Shown: in pieces, positions 33,451 through 41,397 of the stretch
How positions within the stretch are numbered: position 1 is the first letter of the stretch
How the letters are laid out: the number at the start of each line of letters is the position of its first letter
Origin: Desulfosudis oleivorans
Lineage (GTDB): Bacteria > Desulfobacterota > Desulfobacteria > Desulfobacterales > SURF-7
Direction of reading: 5' to 3'
Assembly (NCBI GenBank): GCA_020723325.1
Contig: DYJD01000007.1
Span: 124,001-188,000 of the forward strand
DNA: 64,000 nt
Program-made: the position numbers and the translations under genes
Notes under the pieces: generated by a model
Database searches by the model: none
What the model was told of the DNA's origin: nothing
The model's input: only the letters and a program-made list of their open reading frames with translations

Positions 33451-34680
33451 TTAACCAATATCCAGCTTTGTAATCCGGCCGTTGCCATCCACCCGCTCAA
33501 CAATCACCCCGCCAAAGGAATCGTCGTCCTCCTTTTTGGCAGGAAGGGCCATGACCTGGGATATAAGACTGATAAATTCCGCTGGTTTAATGCAGCCCTC
33601 CGGCGGCAGCACACCTTTTTCAGAGATTTTTCCCTGGAGCATGAGCAAGGCGCCGATGGCGGCCGGTATGCCGGTCCCTTCCCCCAGGGCCTGGGTGCGA
33701 GAGGCCATGTGGAAACGGTACTCTTCATAACTGTTGTTTTTCTTCCCTTTCACAACCACTGAACAGCAGCCCCGCTGACTGCCGAAGCCCGTCGCCTTCA
33801 AAATCCGTTCCCGCTCCCGCAAAATATAGGCAATGGCAAAATCCCGTGGGCGCAGGACCAGATCCGATACGGTGATGGGCTCCGTATCCGTTAAACCCAG
33901 GCGGCAGATCTCCCGAATCAAATCGTAATACGGTTCAGGCAGGACAGTGCCCTTGTTGGTCACTTGTTTAAGGGGAATATAGTTGGGCAGGGTGATCTGC
34001 TCCGGATGGGGATAGGGATACAGCCTGATTCCCTTTCCCAATATAGGAAAATCAAAGGTCTGCCTCAGGGCCACGCCTTCCGGCGCGAAATATTTCACGT
34101 GGGTCAACCGGCCGTCCAAAAACATGGGGATATCAATGGTCATGCAATGAAAGCGATGTTCGATGACGCCGGTGCCCTCCACGGGCTCGCCGCCGTGGGC
34201 GTGGAAAATATCCACGGACTCGGTTTCATCCAGCAACGAATCTGCGGCGAATTTGGCCAAAAGATTGGTGGCGCCCGGGGAACTGCCCATTCCAATCAGG
34301 GCAGTAATACCGGCTTGCTTTGCCTTGGCATGCATGGCCAGGATGGCTATGGTGGCGTCCACGTCGTCGCAGATATCCACGTAATTGATCCGGGATGCGA
34401 TCACCGCATCCAGAATCAGCGCAACCGATTGATAAAAGGGTCCCACGCAATTCACCACCAGATCGCTGCCGGCTATTGCCGTGAGGATGCTTTTCCTGGA
34501 CATGGCATCCAGAGCTGCCACCTCTACTTTTGCCGGTTCCAGGCTGCGGGCAAGCTCTTCTGCCCGGGTTTTATTGCGGTCGGCAATCACAACCCGATCC
34601 ACCTCTTTTTGCTTTACCAGCGTGCTCACCACAACGCTGCCCACAGCCCCACAGCCCCCTAGTACGACGATTTTCCCCAT
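33451..34680 (-). CDS. Saccharopine dehydrogenase-like NAD(P)-dependent enzyme
   Basis: 409 residues. The N-terminal Rossmann fold begins at once (MGKIVVLGGCGAVGSVVVST) and is followed by the D-R-N-K cofactor-selecting segment (VIADRNKTRAEELARSL) and the VVNCVGPFYQS segment typical of the saccharopine dehydrogenase superfamily. GMGSSPGATNLLAKFA near 130 is a further family mark. It may act on an amino acid or keto acid; the pairing with an FGGY kinase may mean an unusual polyol or sugar acid. Function not assignable more closely. Confidence 0.82.
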   Translation of the reverse strand: MGKIVVLGGCGAVGSVVVSTLVKQKEVDRVVIADRNKTRAEELARSLEPAKVEVAALDAMSRKSILTAIAGSDLVVNCVGPFYQSVALILDAVIASRINYVDICDDVDATIAILAMHAKAKQAGITALIGMGSSPGATNLLAKFAADSLLDETESVDIFHAHGGEPVEGTGVIEHRFHCMTIDIPMFLDGRLTHVKYFAPEGVALRQTFDFPILGKGIRLYPYPHPEQITLPNYIPLKQVTNKGTVLPEPYYDLIREICRLGLTDTEPITVSDLVLRPRDFAIAYILRERERILKATGFGSQRGCCSVVVKGKKNNSYEEYRFHMASRTQALGEGTGIPAAIGALLMLQGKISEKGVLPPEGCIKPAEFISLISQVMALPAKKEDDDSFGGVIVERVDGNGRITKLDIG

Positions 34681-34775
34681 CTTTCGAATTCCTTTATAAA
34701 TTTTGGTTAAATATAAAAATTAACTTTGTTAAGTTTAACTATGTTAATTTTTAAAAGCTGTCAAGCAATAATTTT

Positions 34776-34822
34776 GGATGCGGGATTTGAGATTTGTGAT
34801 GTGTGAAATGAGATATGGGATG
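34776..34822. repeat. 7-bp repeats, inverted orientation
   Basis: Read on the minus strand the units are ATCCCAT, ATCTCAT, TTCACAC, ATCACAA, ATCTCAA, ATCCCGC. These match the ATCYCAN register seen at 24508, 26025 and 35048. It lies head to head with the array at 35048. Confidence 0.8.
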
Positions 34823-34875
34823 ACCAAAACCCAAAGGCAAAAAACTACTGGTGGTGAAGGTGGCATTTGTTTTCC

Positions 34876-34905
34876 GGGGTCGGGGTCGCTATCGGGATCG
34901 GGGTC
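34876..34905. repeat. 6-bp repeats, GGGGTC unit
   Basis: Five hexamers GGGGTC, GGGGTC, GCTATC, GGGATC, GGGGTC. A degenerate array of the complementary type (CGATAC, CGACAC, CGAAGA) lies at 34991-35008. Confidence 0.8.
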
Positions 34906-35047
34906 GAAAGGCTCATCGAATAAACAAGTCAAAGCAATTATCGGAATTAACCGTTTGCTTTATCGGCGTATTGAGAAAGGGAATTAATTTCGATACCGAC
35001 ACCGAAGATAAGCATATTTCATATGCAATTGCCCCGCCCTCCGGCAG

Positions 35048-35082
35048 ATCTCAAATCTCAAATTTGAAATCTCAAATCCTAA
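35048..35082. repeat. 7-bp repeats, consensus ATCTCAA
   Basis: Units ATCTCAA, ATCTCAA, ATTTGAA, ATCTCAA, ATCCTAA end eight bases before the stop of the TetR gene. Near identity with the motA-motB array is evident. Confidence 0.85.
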
Positions 35083-35090
35083 TTCTCCCT

Positions 35091-35723
35091 TCATCGCACT
35101 GGCTTCAGACTATCCAAAAACTCCTGAATCAGCCGGTCATAGACTTCCTGGGCATCATCCGTGATGTAGGAGACGATGTGACTGTTGTACAGACTGACCA
35201 TGCCATGCAACAGGCTCCAGATATGAATCAGCCTGAGTCTGATGAGTTCATCGCCTTCCGGTACATTCATGGCCTGGGCCGCGCATTTCATGGCCAGTTC
35301 GGCGATCTGCATGGAAATACGATATTCCTGGGCGGAAAGCTGTTCGTATGGGGTGCCGATATAGTCATTGTATTTCGGGGTCGGACGGGAAAACATGACA
35401 TCATAATAACTGGGTTTTTCCATCCCGAAACGCAGATAGGCCTGGATCATGGCCTTGATTTGCCCCCGAATGCCGCCGGCCCCTGCTATGGCTGCCGACA
35501 TGTCGGCGTAAAGCATTTCAAATCCGCGGATGACAATGGAAATATAGATCTCATGCTTGTTGGAAAAATAATTATAGATATTGGGCGCGGTCATTCCGAT
35601 GCGGGAGGCCAGATGCCGCATGGTAAGGGCATCAAATCCCTCCTGAATGATGATTGCAAGGGCGCCGTCCAGGATCCTTTCGCGCACCTGGGCGATTTCA
35701 TGGTCTTCACGAGCGGTCTTCAT
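35091..35723 (-). CDS. TetR-family regulator
   Basis: 210 residues. An N-terminal TetR helix-turn-helix (about 12-60: ILDGALAIIIQEGFDALTMR, then HLASRIGMTAPNIYNYFSNK) and a helical ligand domain with a C-terminal WHG-like helix. It lies between the two FGGY kinase genes on the same strand and may control one or both. No operator is evident because both flanks are filled with repeats. Confidence 0.88.
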   Translation of the reverse strand: MKTAREDHEIAQVRERILDGALAIIIQEGFDALTMRHLASRIGMTAPNIYNYFSNKHEIYISIVIRGFEMLYADMSAAIAGAGGIRGQIKAMIQAYLRFGMEKPSYYDVMFSRPTPKYNDYIGTPYEQLSAQEYRISMQIAELAMKCAAQAMNVPEGDELIRLRLIHIWSLLHGMVSLYNSHIVSYITDDAQEVYDRLIQEFLDSLKPVR

Positions 35724-35804
35724 GAAAGGGTTAAATATCGCCCTTACCCTTCATAGTCAATAGACCGCTGTAAAAAATCCGGGGCAATCGCATGTAGTTT
35801 TTTT

Positions 35805-35834
35805 CAGGGTCGGGGTCGGGGTCGGTATCGAATT
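35805..35834. repeat. 6-bp repeats, CGGGGT unit (left arm)
   Basis: Units CAGGGT, CGGGGT, CGGGGT, CGGTAT, CGAATT followed by a T-rich end. Its reverse complement closely matches 36038-36067, including the position of the variant GGTATC unit. Confidence 0.8.
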
Positions 35835-36037
35835 GAATTTTTCTTTTGCCTTGATCATAGTTTCCGTCATCCTCCATCGTGGGAGCGGCTTCCAGCCGCG
35901 ATTCGGCGGAAGGTGTGACCAAGGTCATTTTTTAAAAACTTCTAACCACATTCCCGAAGACCAACACAGTTGGTGTTGGATGGCTGAGAAGCATTGCATT
36001 TTTTGGAGGGGGTGGGGTCGAAAAAATGAAAAAAACT

Positions 36038-36067
36038 CGATCCCGATACCGACCCCGACCCCGAAAA
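36038..36067. repeat. 6-bp repeats, CGACCC unit (right arm)
   Basis: Units CGATCC, CGATAC, CGACCC, CGACCC, CGAAAA, the inverse of the array at 35805. The shared order of variant units argues that the two arms are related by inversion, not independent slippage. Confidence 0.8.
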
Positions 36068-36134
36068 AACTGGACGCGTTTCCCCATTCAGACGCCTTTC
36101 CCCATTCAAAAGATCTTGCTGCCACTTTCCACCC

Positions 36135-36170
36135 TTCTTACTTCTTACTTCTTACTTCTCACTTCACCTA
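36135..36170. repeat. 7-bp repeats, TTCTTAC unit, touching the kinase stop codon
   Basis: Units TTCTTAC, TTCTTAC, TTCTTAC, TTCTCAC and a decayed end that includes the minus-strand stop codon of the FGGY kinase (36168-36170). Confidence 0.8.
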
Positions 36171-37730
36171 CTTCTCCGGATACCCCGTGATGTCACGAAT
36201 CTCCCGGTAAATACCCTCCAGCGCCCCGTACATTTTTTGGTAAACCCGCTCAAACAACTCCTGATAAACGGCCGCATGGCGCTTGTCCGGCTCAAACACA
36301 CGTTCATAGGCCACCATGGCCTTGATGCCGTCTGCAAAGGATCCATGCAGACCCAATCCCACTGCCGTGACAATGGCCGCCCCCAGTCCGGAAGTTTCAA
36401 AGGTCCGCCCACGCACCAGGGGCAGGTTGATGATGTCGGCTGAAATCTGGCAGATCTCCTCACTCTGGGAAGCGCCGCCGGACACCCCCAGGCGCTGGAA
36501 TTTGGATTTGCCGCGTTTTTCCATTTTATGAATCCCGTCCAGCAGCCCGAAAGCCAGTCCTTCGATCACTGCCCGATACACATGGGCTTTGGTATGCACA
36601 TCCCCGAAGCCGATCATGGCACCTTTGGCGCAAGGTTCTTTCAGGCCCGGGCTCCAATAAGGCTGAACCACCAGACCCATGGACCCGGCCGGCGCCTGGG
36701 TGAGCAAACGATTCATGGCCACTTCCGCCGGGATCCCTTTTTCCCTGGCTTCCAGAACCTCTTGATGGGCAAATTCGTTCTTAAACCAGGTTACCATCCA
36801 ATATCCGCGGAAAATCTCCACTTCCGGATTGTAAAAACCCGGAATGGGCGCCGGATAAGGCGGCATGAACGGCAGGGTCTCAAAATATTTTTTGGCCATG
36901 GTCTGGACCGTGGCTGTGGTGCCGAAGCTGAGGGAAGCCATATCCTGGGAAAGCACCCCCATGCCGATGGTCTCGCAACCCTTGTCGGAACCACAGGCGA
37001 TCACCGGCGTGCCGGCTGGAATACCGGTCAGCCCGGCGGCCCTGGAAGTGATGGCGCCGATGGGCTGACCTGGTTGCACCAATTCCGGTAATTTTTCCGG
37101 TTCAATGGGGAAGCAACGATTGGCGAAATTCAGGAGCTCGCCGGGCTTGCCCCATTGCATGGTGCGATAATTAAAAGGGATATGGCCGATCTGGGAAGCC
37201 ACCGAGTCCCGGAATTCACCGGTCAGACGACTGTTCAAAAAACCGGAAACTTGAAGATATTTATGGGTCTTTTGCCAAATTTCCGGTTCATTCTGACGAA
37301 TCCAGTTGCACTTGCCGTCTTTCTGGGTCTTTTCCAGGGCCTCTTCCATGCCCACCAGTTTCAAGGCCAGCTTGATCAGGCCGCCGGGATGATACACAGG
37401 CTGGGCCTTGCGCTGATCCAACCAGACCATCAGGGGCCGCAGGGGCTTTCCATCCTTGTCCACATTCACCATGCTGGCCCGCAAGGTGCTGACTCCCACG
37501 CCGGCTATGCGTTGAAAAAGGCTGCCGTGTTTTTCGCGCAGTTCCTGACAGGCCTTGCAAAGGCTGTTCCAGTATACTTCCGGGTCCTGCTCGGCCCAGC
37601 CGGGCCGCACACTGCGGTAAGGGGCATAGAATTGCTGGGACTTGTCGATCAATTCACCACCCAGGGAAAAAAGCAGCACGCGCAGACTCTGGGTTCCGCA
37701 ATCAACGGATAACAGAACTTTTTCCATCAT
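36168..37730 (-). CDS. FGGY-family carbohydrate kinase (second copy)
   Basis: 520 residues. N-terminal phosphate loop VLLSVDCGTQSLRVLLFSLG (about 5-24), the substrate-side segment RPGWAEQDPEVYW, and the C-terminal ADP-binding LGVSGGASQSEEICQISADI are present. Only about as similar to the other FGGY protein as family members in general, so not a recent duplicate. A good ribosome binding site (AGGAGGT) lies just before the tandem ATG codons. It precedes no enzyme immediately but follows glpD across a palindromic element; glycerol or a related polyol is a guess for substrate. Confidence 0.88.
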   Translation of the reverse strand: MMEKVLLSVDCGTQSLRVLLFSLGGELIDKSQQFYAPYRSVRPGWAEQDPEVYWNSLCKACQELREKHGSLFQRIAGVGVSTLRASMVNVDKDGKPLRPLMVWLDQRKAQPVYHPGGLIKLALKLVGMEEALEKTQKDGKCNWIRQNEPEIWQKTHKYLQVSGFLNSRLTGEFRDSVASQIGHIPFNYRTMQWGKPGELLNFANRCFPIEPEKLPELVQPGQPIGAITSRAAGLTGIPAGTPVIACGSDKGCETIGMGVLSQDMASLSFGTTATVQTMAKKYFETLPFMPPYPAPIPGFYNPEVEIFRGYWMVTWFKNEFAHQEVLEAREKGIPAEVAMNRLLTQAPAGSMGLVVQPYWSPGLKEPCAKGAMIGFGDVHTKAHVYRAVIEGLAFGLLDGIHKMEKRGKSKFQRLGVSGGASQSEEICQISADIINLPLVRGRTFETSGLGAAIVTAVGLGLHGSFADGIKAMVAYERVFEPDKRHAAVYQELFERVYQKMYGALEGIYREIRDITGYPEK

Positions 37731-37792
37731 GCATACCTCCTGATTATCAAATGTTCCGGTACTCTCAATTCCTTGTTTCGTTATTCAATCTT

Positions 37793-37925
37793 GATGGCCC
37801 TGTAAAAAGTCCCAACTGATGTCACTCCCGCGTAGGCGGGAGTCCAGAACTACTCGAAAAAAACTGGATTCCCGCCTGCGCGGGAATGACAGGAAAAGTT
37901 GTTTTGCGACTTTACGAATGCATCA
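37793..37925. mobile_element. MITE/REP-like palindromic element
   Basis: Two nested inverted repeats. Inner arms of 27 bp lie at 37821-37847 and 37864-37890 (GTCACTCCCGCG... against ...CGCGGGAATGAC), each itself a hairpin with a GGCGGG or CGCGGG loop arm. Outer arms continue to about 37793 and 37925 (GTAAAAAGTC against GACTTTAC). There is no coding capacity. The right end coincides with the glpD stop codon. Non-autonomous elements of this look recur in Desulfobacterales. Confidence 0.75.
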
Positions 37926-39509
37926 ATCTTTGCCCGCAGACCCCTTTGAGTAAAATCCATGGGCTGTGCGGTGCAATTCAAAATAAGCCTTAATCTCCGC
38001 TTCCCAGCGCCGGTCATCCCAGGCCAACACCGGAGCGCACATGTTGTGGATGCGCTCCATATGCGCTCGCCCGCCTTCGGGAGTAAGTATTCCCACCCGC
38101 ACCCGCCGCAGCAAAAGATCGGCAAGATGCCGGATTTTTTCCCGGCCGGCCGTAAAGGGGATTTCCGCCCAGAGTGTTTCGGTGCCGGGAATGATTTCCA
38201 GATCAGCGGAAGGGGCGCCGGTAATGAGCTCACCGGCGGCATGCCCGTAGCGCCCGCACAACCTGCGCCACACAAAGGGCGACAGACTCTCCGGCAGCAC
38301 CTTGATTTCCGGGATGGGCTCAAAAACAGGTTGGTCTTCTTCAATGGTCTCAGCCAGATTCGGAATATACGGACGGGCCGCCTTCAAGGTATCCACCGCC
38401 ATTTTGCGAAAAGTGGTCAGCTTGCCGCCGGTGACGGTGATCAAACCTTCCTGCACCCACACCACGTTTTCCCGTGATTCCTTGGAAGGCGAAAGTTTAC
38501 CGGCACTTAAAACCGGCCGGACACCGGCCAGGCCGGCCATGCAATCCCCAAGGCCCACCCGCATTGAAGGGAAAAAAGCATGCAGACCTTCCAGCAAATA
38601 TTCCGCTTCGGTTTCAGAAGTGGAAGGTTCCTGATCCAGGTCCTGTTTATGATCAATGTCCGTGGTCCCCAGCAAGATCACGCCTTCCCAGGGCGAAATA
38701 AAGATCGGGCGTTTATCCGTTGGATGAAAAAAACTGACGGTGTGGGGAATCGGCAGGGCGGAAAAAGGGAAAATCAAATGACTGCCCCGCAAAGGCCGCA
38801 GGTGGTAGTTTTGCTTGGGGGATGGGTGCAATTTTTCAGCCCAAACACCGGTGGCGTTCACCACCGCACTGGTTTGAACCTCCTTGGCAGCATGGGTCTC
38901 CGTATCCTTGAGGGCCACCCCGGCCACCAGGCCGGCGGCATTCCGCAGAATCCCTTCTACCTCGGTGTAATTCAAGGCGGCCCCGCCGGCCGCGCAAGCC
39001 TCCTCGATCAAGCGCAATACCAGCCTGGCGTCATCCACCTTGGCATCCCAGAAACGGAAACCGCCCACCAGATTTTCCGTGCGGATATCCGGCAAAACGG
39101 ATTGAAATAATTTTGAATTCAAATAACTGTGCTGTTTTTCATGGGCCATGAGCCCGTATATGGACAAGCCGATTTCCAGGGCGCGTTTGCCAGGGCCATG
39201 ATCAGAATACACCGGCACAAGAATTTCCAAGGGCTCGATCAGGCCCGGAGCATCGTTGAGCAAACGCTCCCGTTCCTTGACCGACGTGCGGGTCAGCAGG
39301 AATTTGCCCTCTTTCAGATAGCGCAGTCCGCCATGCACCATCTTGGAGGAACGGCTGGAGGTTCCCCAGGCAAAATCCTTTTTTTCCACCAGCAGGGTTT
39401 TCAAGCCGCTGCGCACCGCTTCCCGGAAAACCCCGGCGCCGGTCACCCCCCCGCCGATGACCACCAAGTCATAATTGTTATCCAAATCCTTCAGTTCCAT
39501 GGCCTTCAT
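37923..39509 (-). CDS. glpD: FAD-dependent glycerol-3-phosphate dehydrogenase
   Basis: 528 residues. Oxidises glycerol-3-phosphate to dihydroxyacetone phosphate and passes electrons to quinone. The FAD Rossmann motif (LVVIGGGVTGAGV, about 15-27), the GTSSRSSKMVHGGLRYL signature (about 49-65), GTTDIDHKQD and the C-terminal helical domain with RRVRVGILTPEGG are typical. The ATG at 39509 overlaps the stop of the FadR-like gene by four bases (ATGA); ATG 39500 is an alternative. The stop codon lies inside a palindromic mobile element. Confidence 0.93.
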   Translation of the reverse strand: MKAMELKDLDNNYDLVVIGGGVTGAGVFREAVRSGLKTLLVEKKDFAWGTSSRSSKMVHGGLRYLKEGKFLLTRTSVKERERLLNDAPGLIEPLEILVPVYSDHGPGKRALEIGLSIYGLMAHEKQHSYLNSKLFQSVLPDIRTENLVGGFRFWDAKVDDARLVLRLIEEACAAGGAALNYTEVEGILRNAAGLVAGVALKDTETHAAKEVQTSAVVNATGVWAEKLHPSPKQNYHLRPLRGSHLIFPFSALPIPHTVSFFHPTDKRPIFISPWEGVILLGTTDIDHKQDLDQEPSTSETEAEYLLEGLHAFFPSMRVGLGDCMAGLAGVRPVLSAGKLSPSKESRENVVWVQEGLITVTGGKLTTFRKMAVDTLKAARPYIPNLAETIEEDQPVFEPIPEIKVLPESLSPFVWRRLCGRYGHAAGELITGAPSADLEIIPGTETLWAEIPFTAGREKIRHLADLLLRRVRVGILTPEGGRAHMERIHNMCAPVLAWDDRRWEAEIKAYFELHRTAHGFYSKGSAGKD

Positions 39510-40219
39510 CCTTTTGATGCCTGCTGCATCCCTGTAATTTCATGCCAGATCTCGATGCTGCGCTTCATTACGGCGCGCACCACCCGCTCCACCTTGTCCG
39601 CATCCCCGGGCAAGGCCGCCAGCAAATCCTGATAATAGGCGCTGGAGCTTCGCCGGGCCATATCCAGGCTGAAATATCCGGCGGCCAGGCGCTTGTAGAT
39701 CTGCCTAAAGTCGTTTAATATCAACGGATAAATACTGTTGCGGCAATTGCGCACAAATAGTTCCTGCAAGTGCCAGTCAAATCCCACAAAGATTTCGACA
39801 CTTGCTTCCATTGCCGGTGCATGGCCCAGGTGTTCCAGCAGGACTTGCGGCGCATGGTGGGCAGCAGCCTTGGCGCAGGCCGGCAAAATGTTCAAACGCA
39901 CTTCCAACAGATTGGTGATAAAATCGTTGGGCAAGTAATCGGCATAGCGTGCCATGGTACCCAACATACCCAGCCCGCCTTCGATCCAGTATTCGTTAAC
40001 CACCGTGGGTTTGCCGTGGCGGATGGTAATCCAGCCTTCCCGGGATAGACGCTGTAAGGTTTCCCGCAGGGTCGGCCGGGTAACCCCCAATTGTTGGGCC
40101 AAATCCCTTTCATTGGGCAAAGAGGATTTCACCGGATAAGTGCTGTTCAGGATGGCCGTGATCAGGCGATTCTCGGCAAATTGCGTGGGCCGCAGAGGTT
40201 GTTCTTCGTTTTGATTCAT
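39506..40219 (-). CDS. FadR-like GntR-family regulator
   Basis: 237 residues, close to E. coli FadR (239). The winged helix is strongly FadR-like (SLPNERDLAQQLGVTRPTLR, then ETLQRLSREGWITIRHGKPTVVNEYW), and GMLGTMARYADYLPNDFITN matches the FadR hinge. The C-terminal FCD-like helical bundle could bind an acyl-CoA. ATG 40219 with AGGAAA upstream is preferred; an 18-codon longer frame passes through the probable operator. It is translationally coupled to glpD, which suggests joint control of glycerol and fatty-acid use. Confidence 0.85.
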   Translation of the reverse strand: MNQNEEQPLRPTQFAENRLITAILNSTYPVKSSLPNERDLAQQLGVTRPTLRETLQRLSREGWITIRHGKPTVVNEYWIEGGLGMLGTMARYADYLPNDFITNLLEVRLNILPACAKAAAHHAPQVLLEHLGHAPAMEASVEIFVGFDWHLQELFVRNCRNSIYPLILNDFRQIYKRLAAGYFSLDMARRSSSAYYQDLLAALPGDADKVERVVRAVMKRSIEIWHEITGMQQASKG

Positions 40220-40233
40220 GTGATTTTTTCCTA

Positions 40234-40255
40234 TCTGGTATGAGGTCTTACCAGT
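40234..40255. promoter_or_regulatory. FadR-type operator candidate
   Basis: TCTGGTATGAGGTCT resembles the FadR site (TGGTNCGACCA type), and CTGGT (40235-40239) with ACCAG (40250-40254) forms an inverted repeat with ten bases between. It lies 15-35 bases upstream of the FadR-like start, consistent with self-regulation. Confidence 0.45.
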
Positions 40256-40361
40256 TGGTTTTTTCTTTGTCAATTGAAAATCAATCCACTAGTTGAAAAA
40301 TCCGATAAAGAGTTGTAAGTTATTTTAAAAAAGAATTCAGATAGAAAAAATGGGGGGGCTC

Positions 40362-41366
40362 ATGCATCGTTACACTACTTCGCTCCGATTCATCCTGCTT
40401 CTTTCGGCGGTTCTGGTTTTATCGCACTTGCTGCTGACCCGGCCGGCGCCGGCGGCCGATCCGGTTCAAAACCAGGAAAAACGCTCTTGCATCCAGGCCG
40501 TGGACGGCTTTGCCTATCTTTCAGAGAACATGACCCTGGCTGAAACCCGTTCGGCCGCCTTTGCCAATGCCAAACGCCAGGCCCTGGAATCCGCCAGGAC
40601 CTATATTCATGCCAAAACCCAGGTCACCAATGCAGTGGTTGACTATGATACGGTTTTTGCCGACAGCCAGGGCTCGGTCACGGTTCTGGAACAAAAAGAT
40701 CACGGGATTGAGGACAACAACCGCTACCATGTCTGGGTCAAGGCCGAGGTTGAATATTCCCTGAAACCCAAAACCGGTAAAGCGGAACCAGCCGCTGCGC
40801 CGGGCAACAAGGAACAAAAAGCCACCCCGGCTGCAATGCAATTCAAGGGGCCCAATGCGCCCCTCAGCGTGAAAGTCTGGACTCCCAAGCAAACCTACCG
40901 GCAGGGGGAGAAAATCGAAGTTTTCATCCAGGGAAATCGGGATTTTTATGCCAAAATCGTGGATGTCACCTCCAGCGGCGATATTATTCAACTGCTGCCC
41001 AACAGTTTTCGCAAAACCAATTTCTTCAAAGCCAATGAGATCTATAAAATCCCCAACAAAGAAGATCAGTTTGATCTGACTGTGGCTCCCCCTTTCGGAG
41101 AAGACAAGATCATTGCCTATGTCAGCGAACTTCCTTTGGGGGAAGCCCCCTTGGAGCCAGTGGGCAAAGGTTTGAACCAGTATCGGGGAACGGAAAAGGA
41201 TCTGGGCATCCAGACCAGAGGGATCCAATTGACCGCCAAAAAAGCACCTGCGGCTGATCGCCAAAGCACCCCGGAAAAGGAAAAACGCGTTGAGGCCAAA
41301 CAATCGCCTCAGACTGACAGCGCCGAGTTCTTGGAAACAAGCTGGGTGGTGCGCACCCAACCATAA
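40362..41366 (+). CDS. Exported DUF4384-domain protein
   Basis: 334 residues with a signal peptide (about 1-31, ending APAAD). Residues about 45-130 look like the FlgT/LPP20 N-terminal fold (AVDGFAYLSENMTLAETRSA and HVWVKAEVEYSL). A DUF4384 domain follows (about 165-275: VKVWTPKQTYRQGEKIEVFI, DFYAKIVDVTSSGDIIQLLP, VAPPFGEDKIIAYVS). The tail is low-complexity Lys/Ala/Gln. ATG 40362 follows a run of seven G; ATG 40350 lies in that run. DUF4384 is often joined to or near caspase-like proteases, as here. Confidence 0.8.
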   Translation: MHRYTTSLRFILLLSAVLVLSHLLLTRPAPAADPVQNQEKRSCIQAVDGFAYLSENMTLAETRSAAFANAKRQALESARTYIHAKTQVTNAVVDYDTVFADSQGSVTVLEQKDHGIEDNNRYHVWVKAEVEYSLKPKTGKAEPAAAPGNKEQKATPAAMQFKGPNAPLSVKVWTPKQTYRQGEKIEVFIQGNRDFYAKIVDVTSSGDIIQLLPNSFRKTNFFKANEIYKIPNKEDQFDLTVAPPFGEDKIIAYVSELPLGEAPLEPVGKGLNQYRGTEKDLGIQTRGIQLTAKKAPAADRQSTPEKEKRVEAKQSPQTDSAEFLETSWVVRTQP

Positions 41367-41397
41367 AAATGGCCTTGAAAAAGCCGATCCAAACAAC

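Larger units (their letters stand above)
34681..35090. other. 410-bp intergenic region made largely of short repeats
   Basis: No gene is apparent between the two minus-strand genes. It contains a heptamer array (34776-34822), a GGGGTC hexamer array (34876-34905), its degenerate inverse (34991-35008), and a second heptamer array in the opposite orientation (35048-35082). AT-rich sequence upstream of 34681-34760 probably holds the promoter for the saccharopine-dehydrogenase-like gene. Confidence 0.7.
35724..36167. other. 444-bp intergenic region with paired hexamer repeats
   Basis: No gene is visible. GGGGTC-type hexamers at 35805-35834 and the complementary array at 36038-36067 form an inverted pair about 200 bp apart, and a TTCTTAC heptamer array (36135-36167) abuts the FGGY stop codon. 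Confidence 0.7.

Noticed and set aside
24508-35082. Tandem arrays as CRISPR
   Set aside because: Units are 6-9 bp with no spacers and no cas genes nearby.
34851-35756. A 301-codon plus-strand frame across the TetR gene
   Set aside because: It reads through repeats and then antisense to a convincing TetR helix-turn-helix; no protein family is visible.
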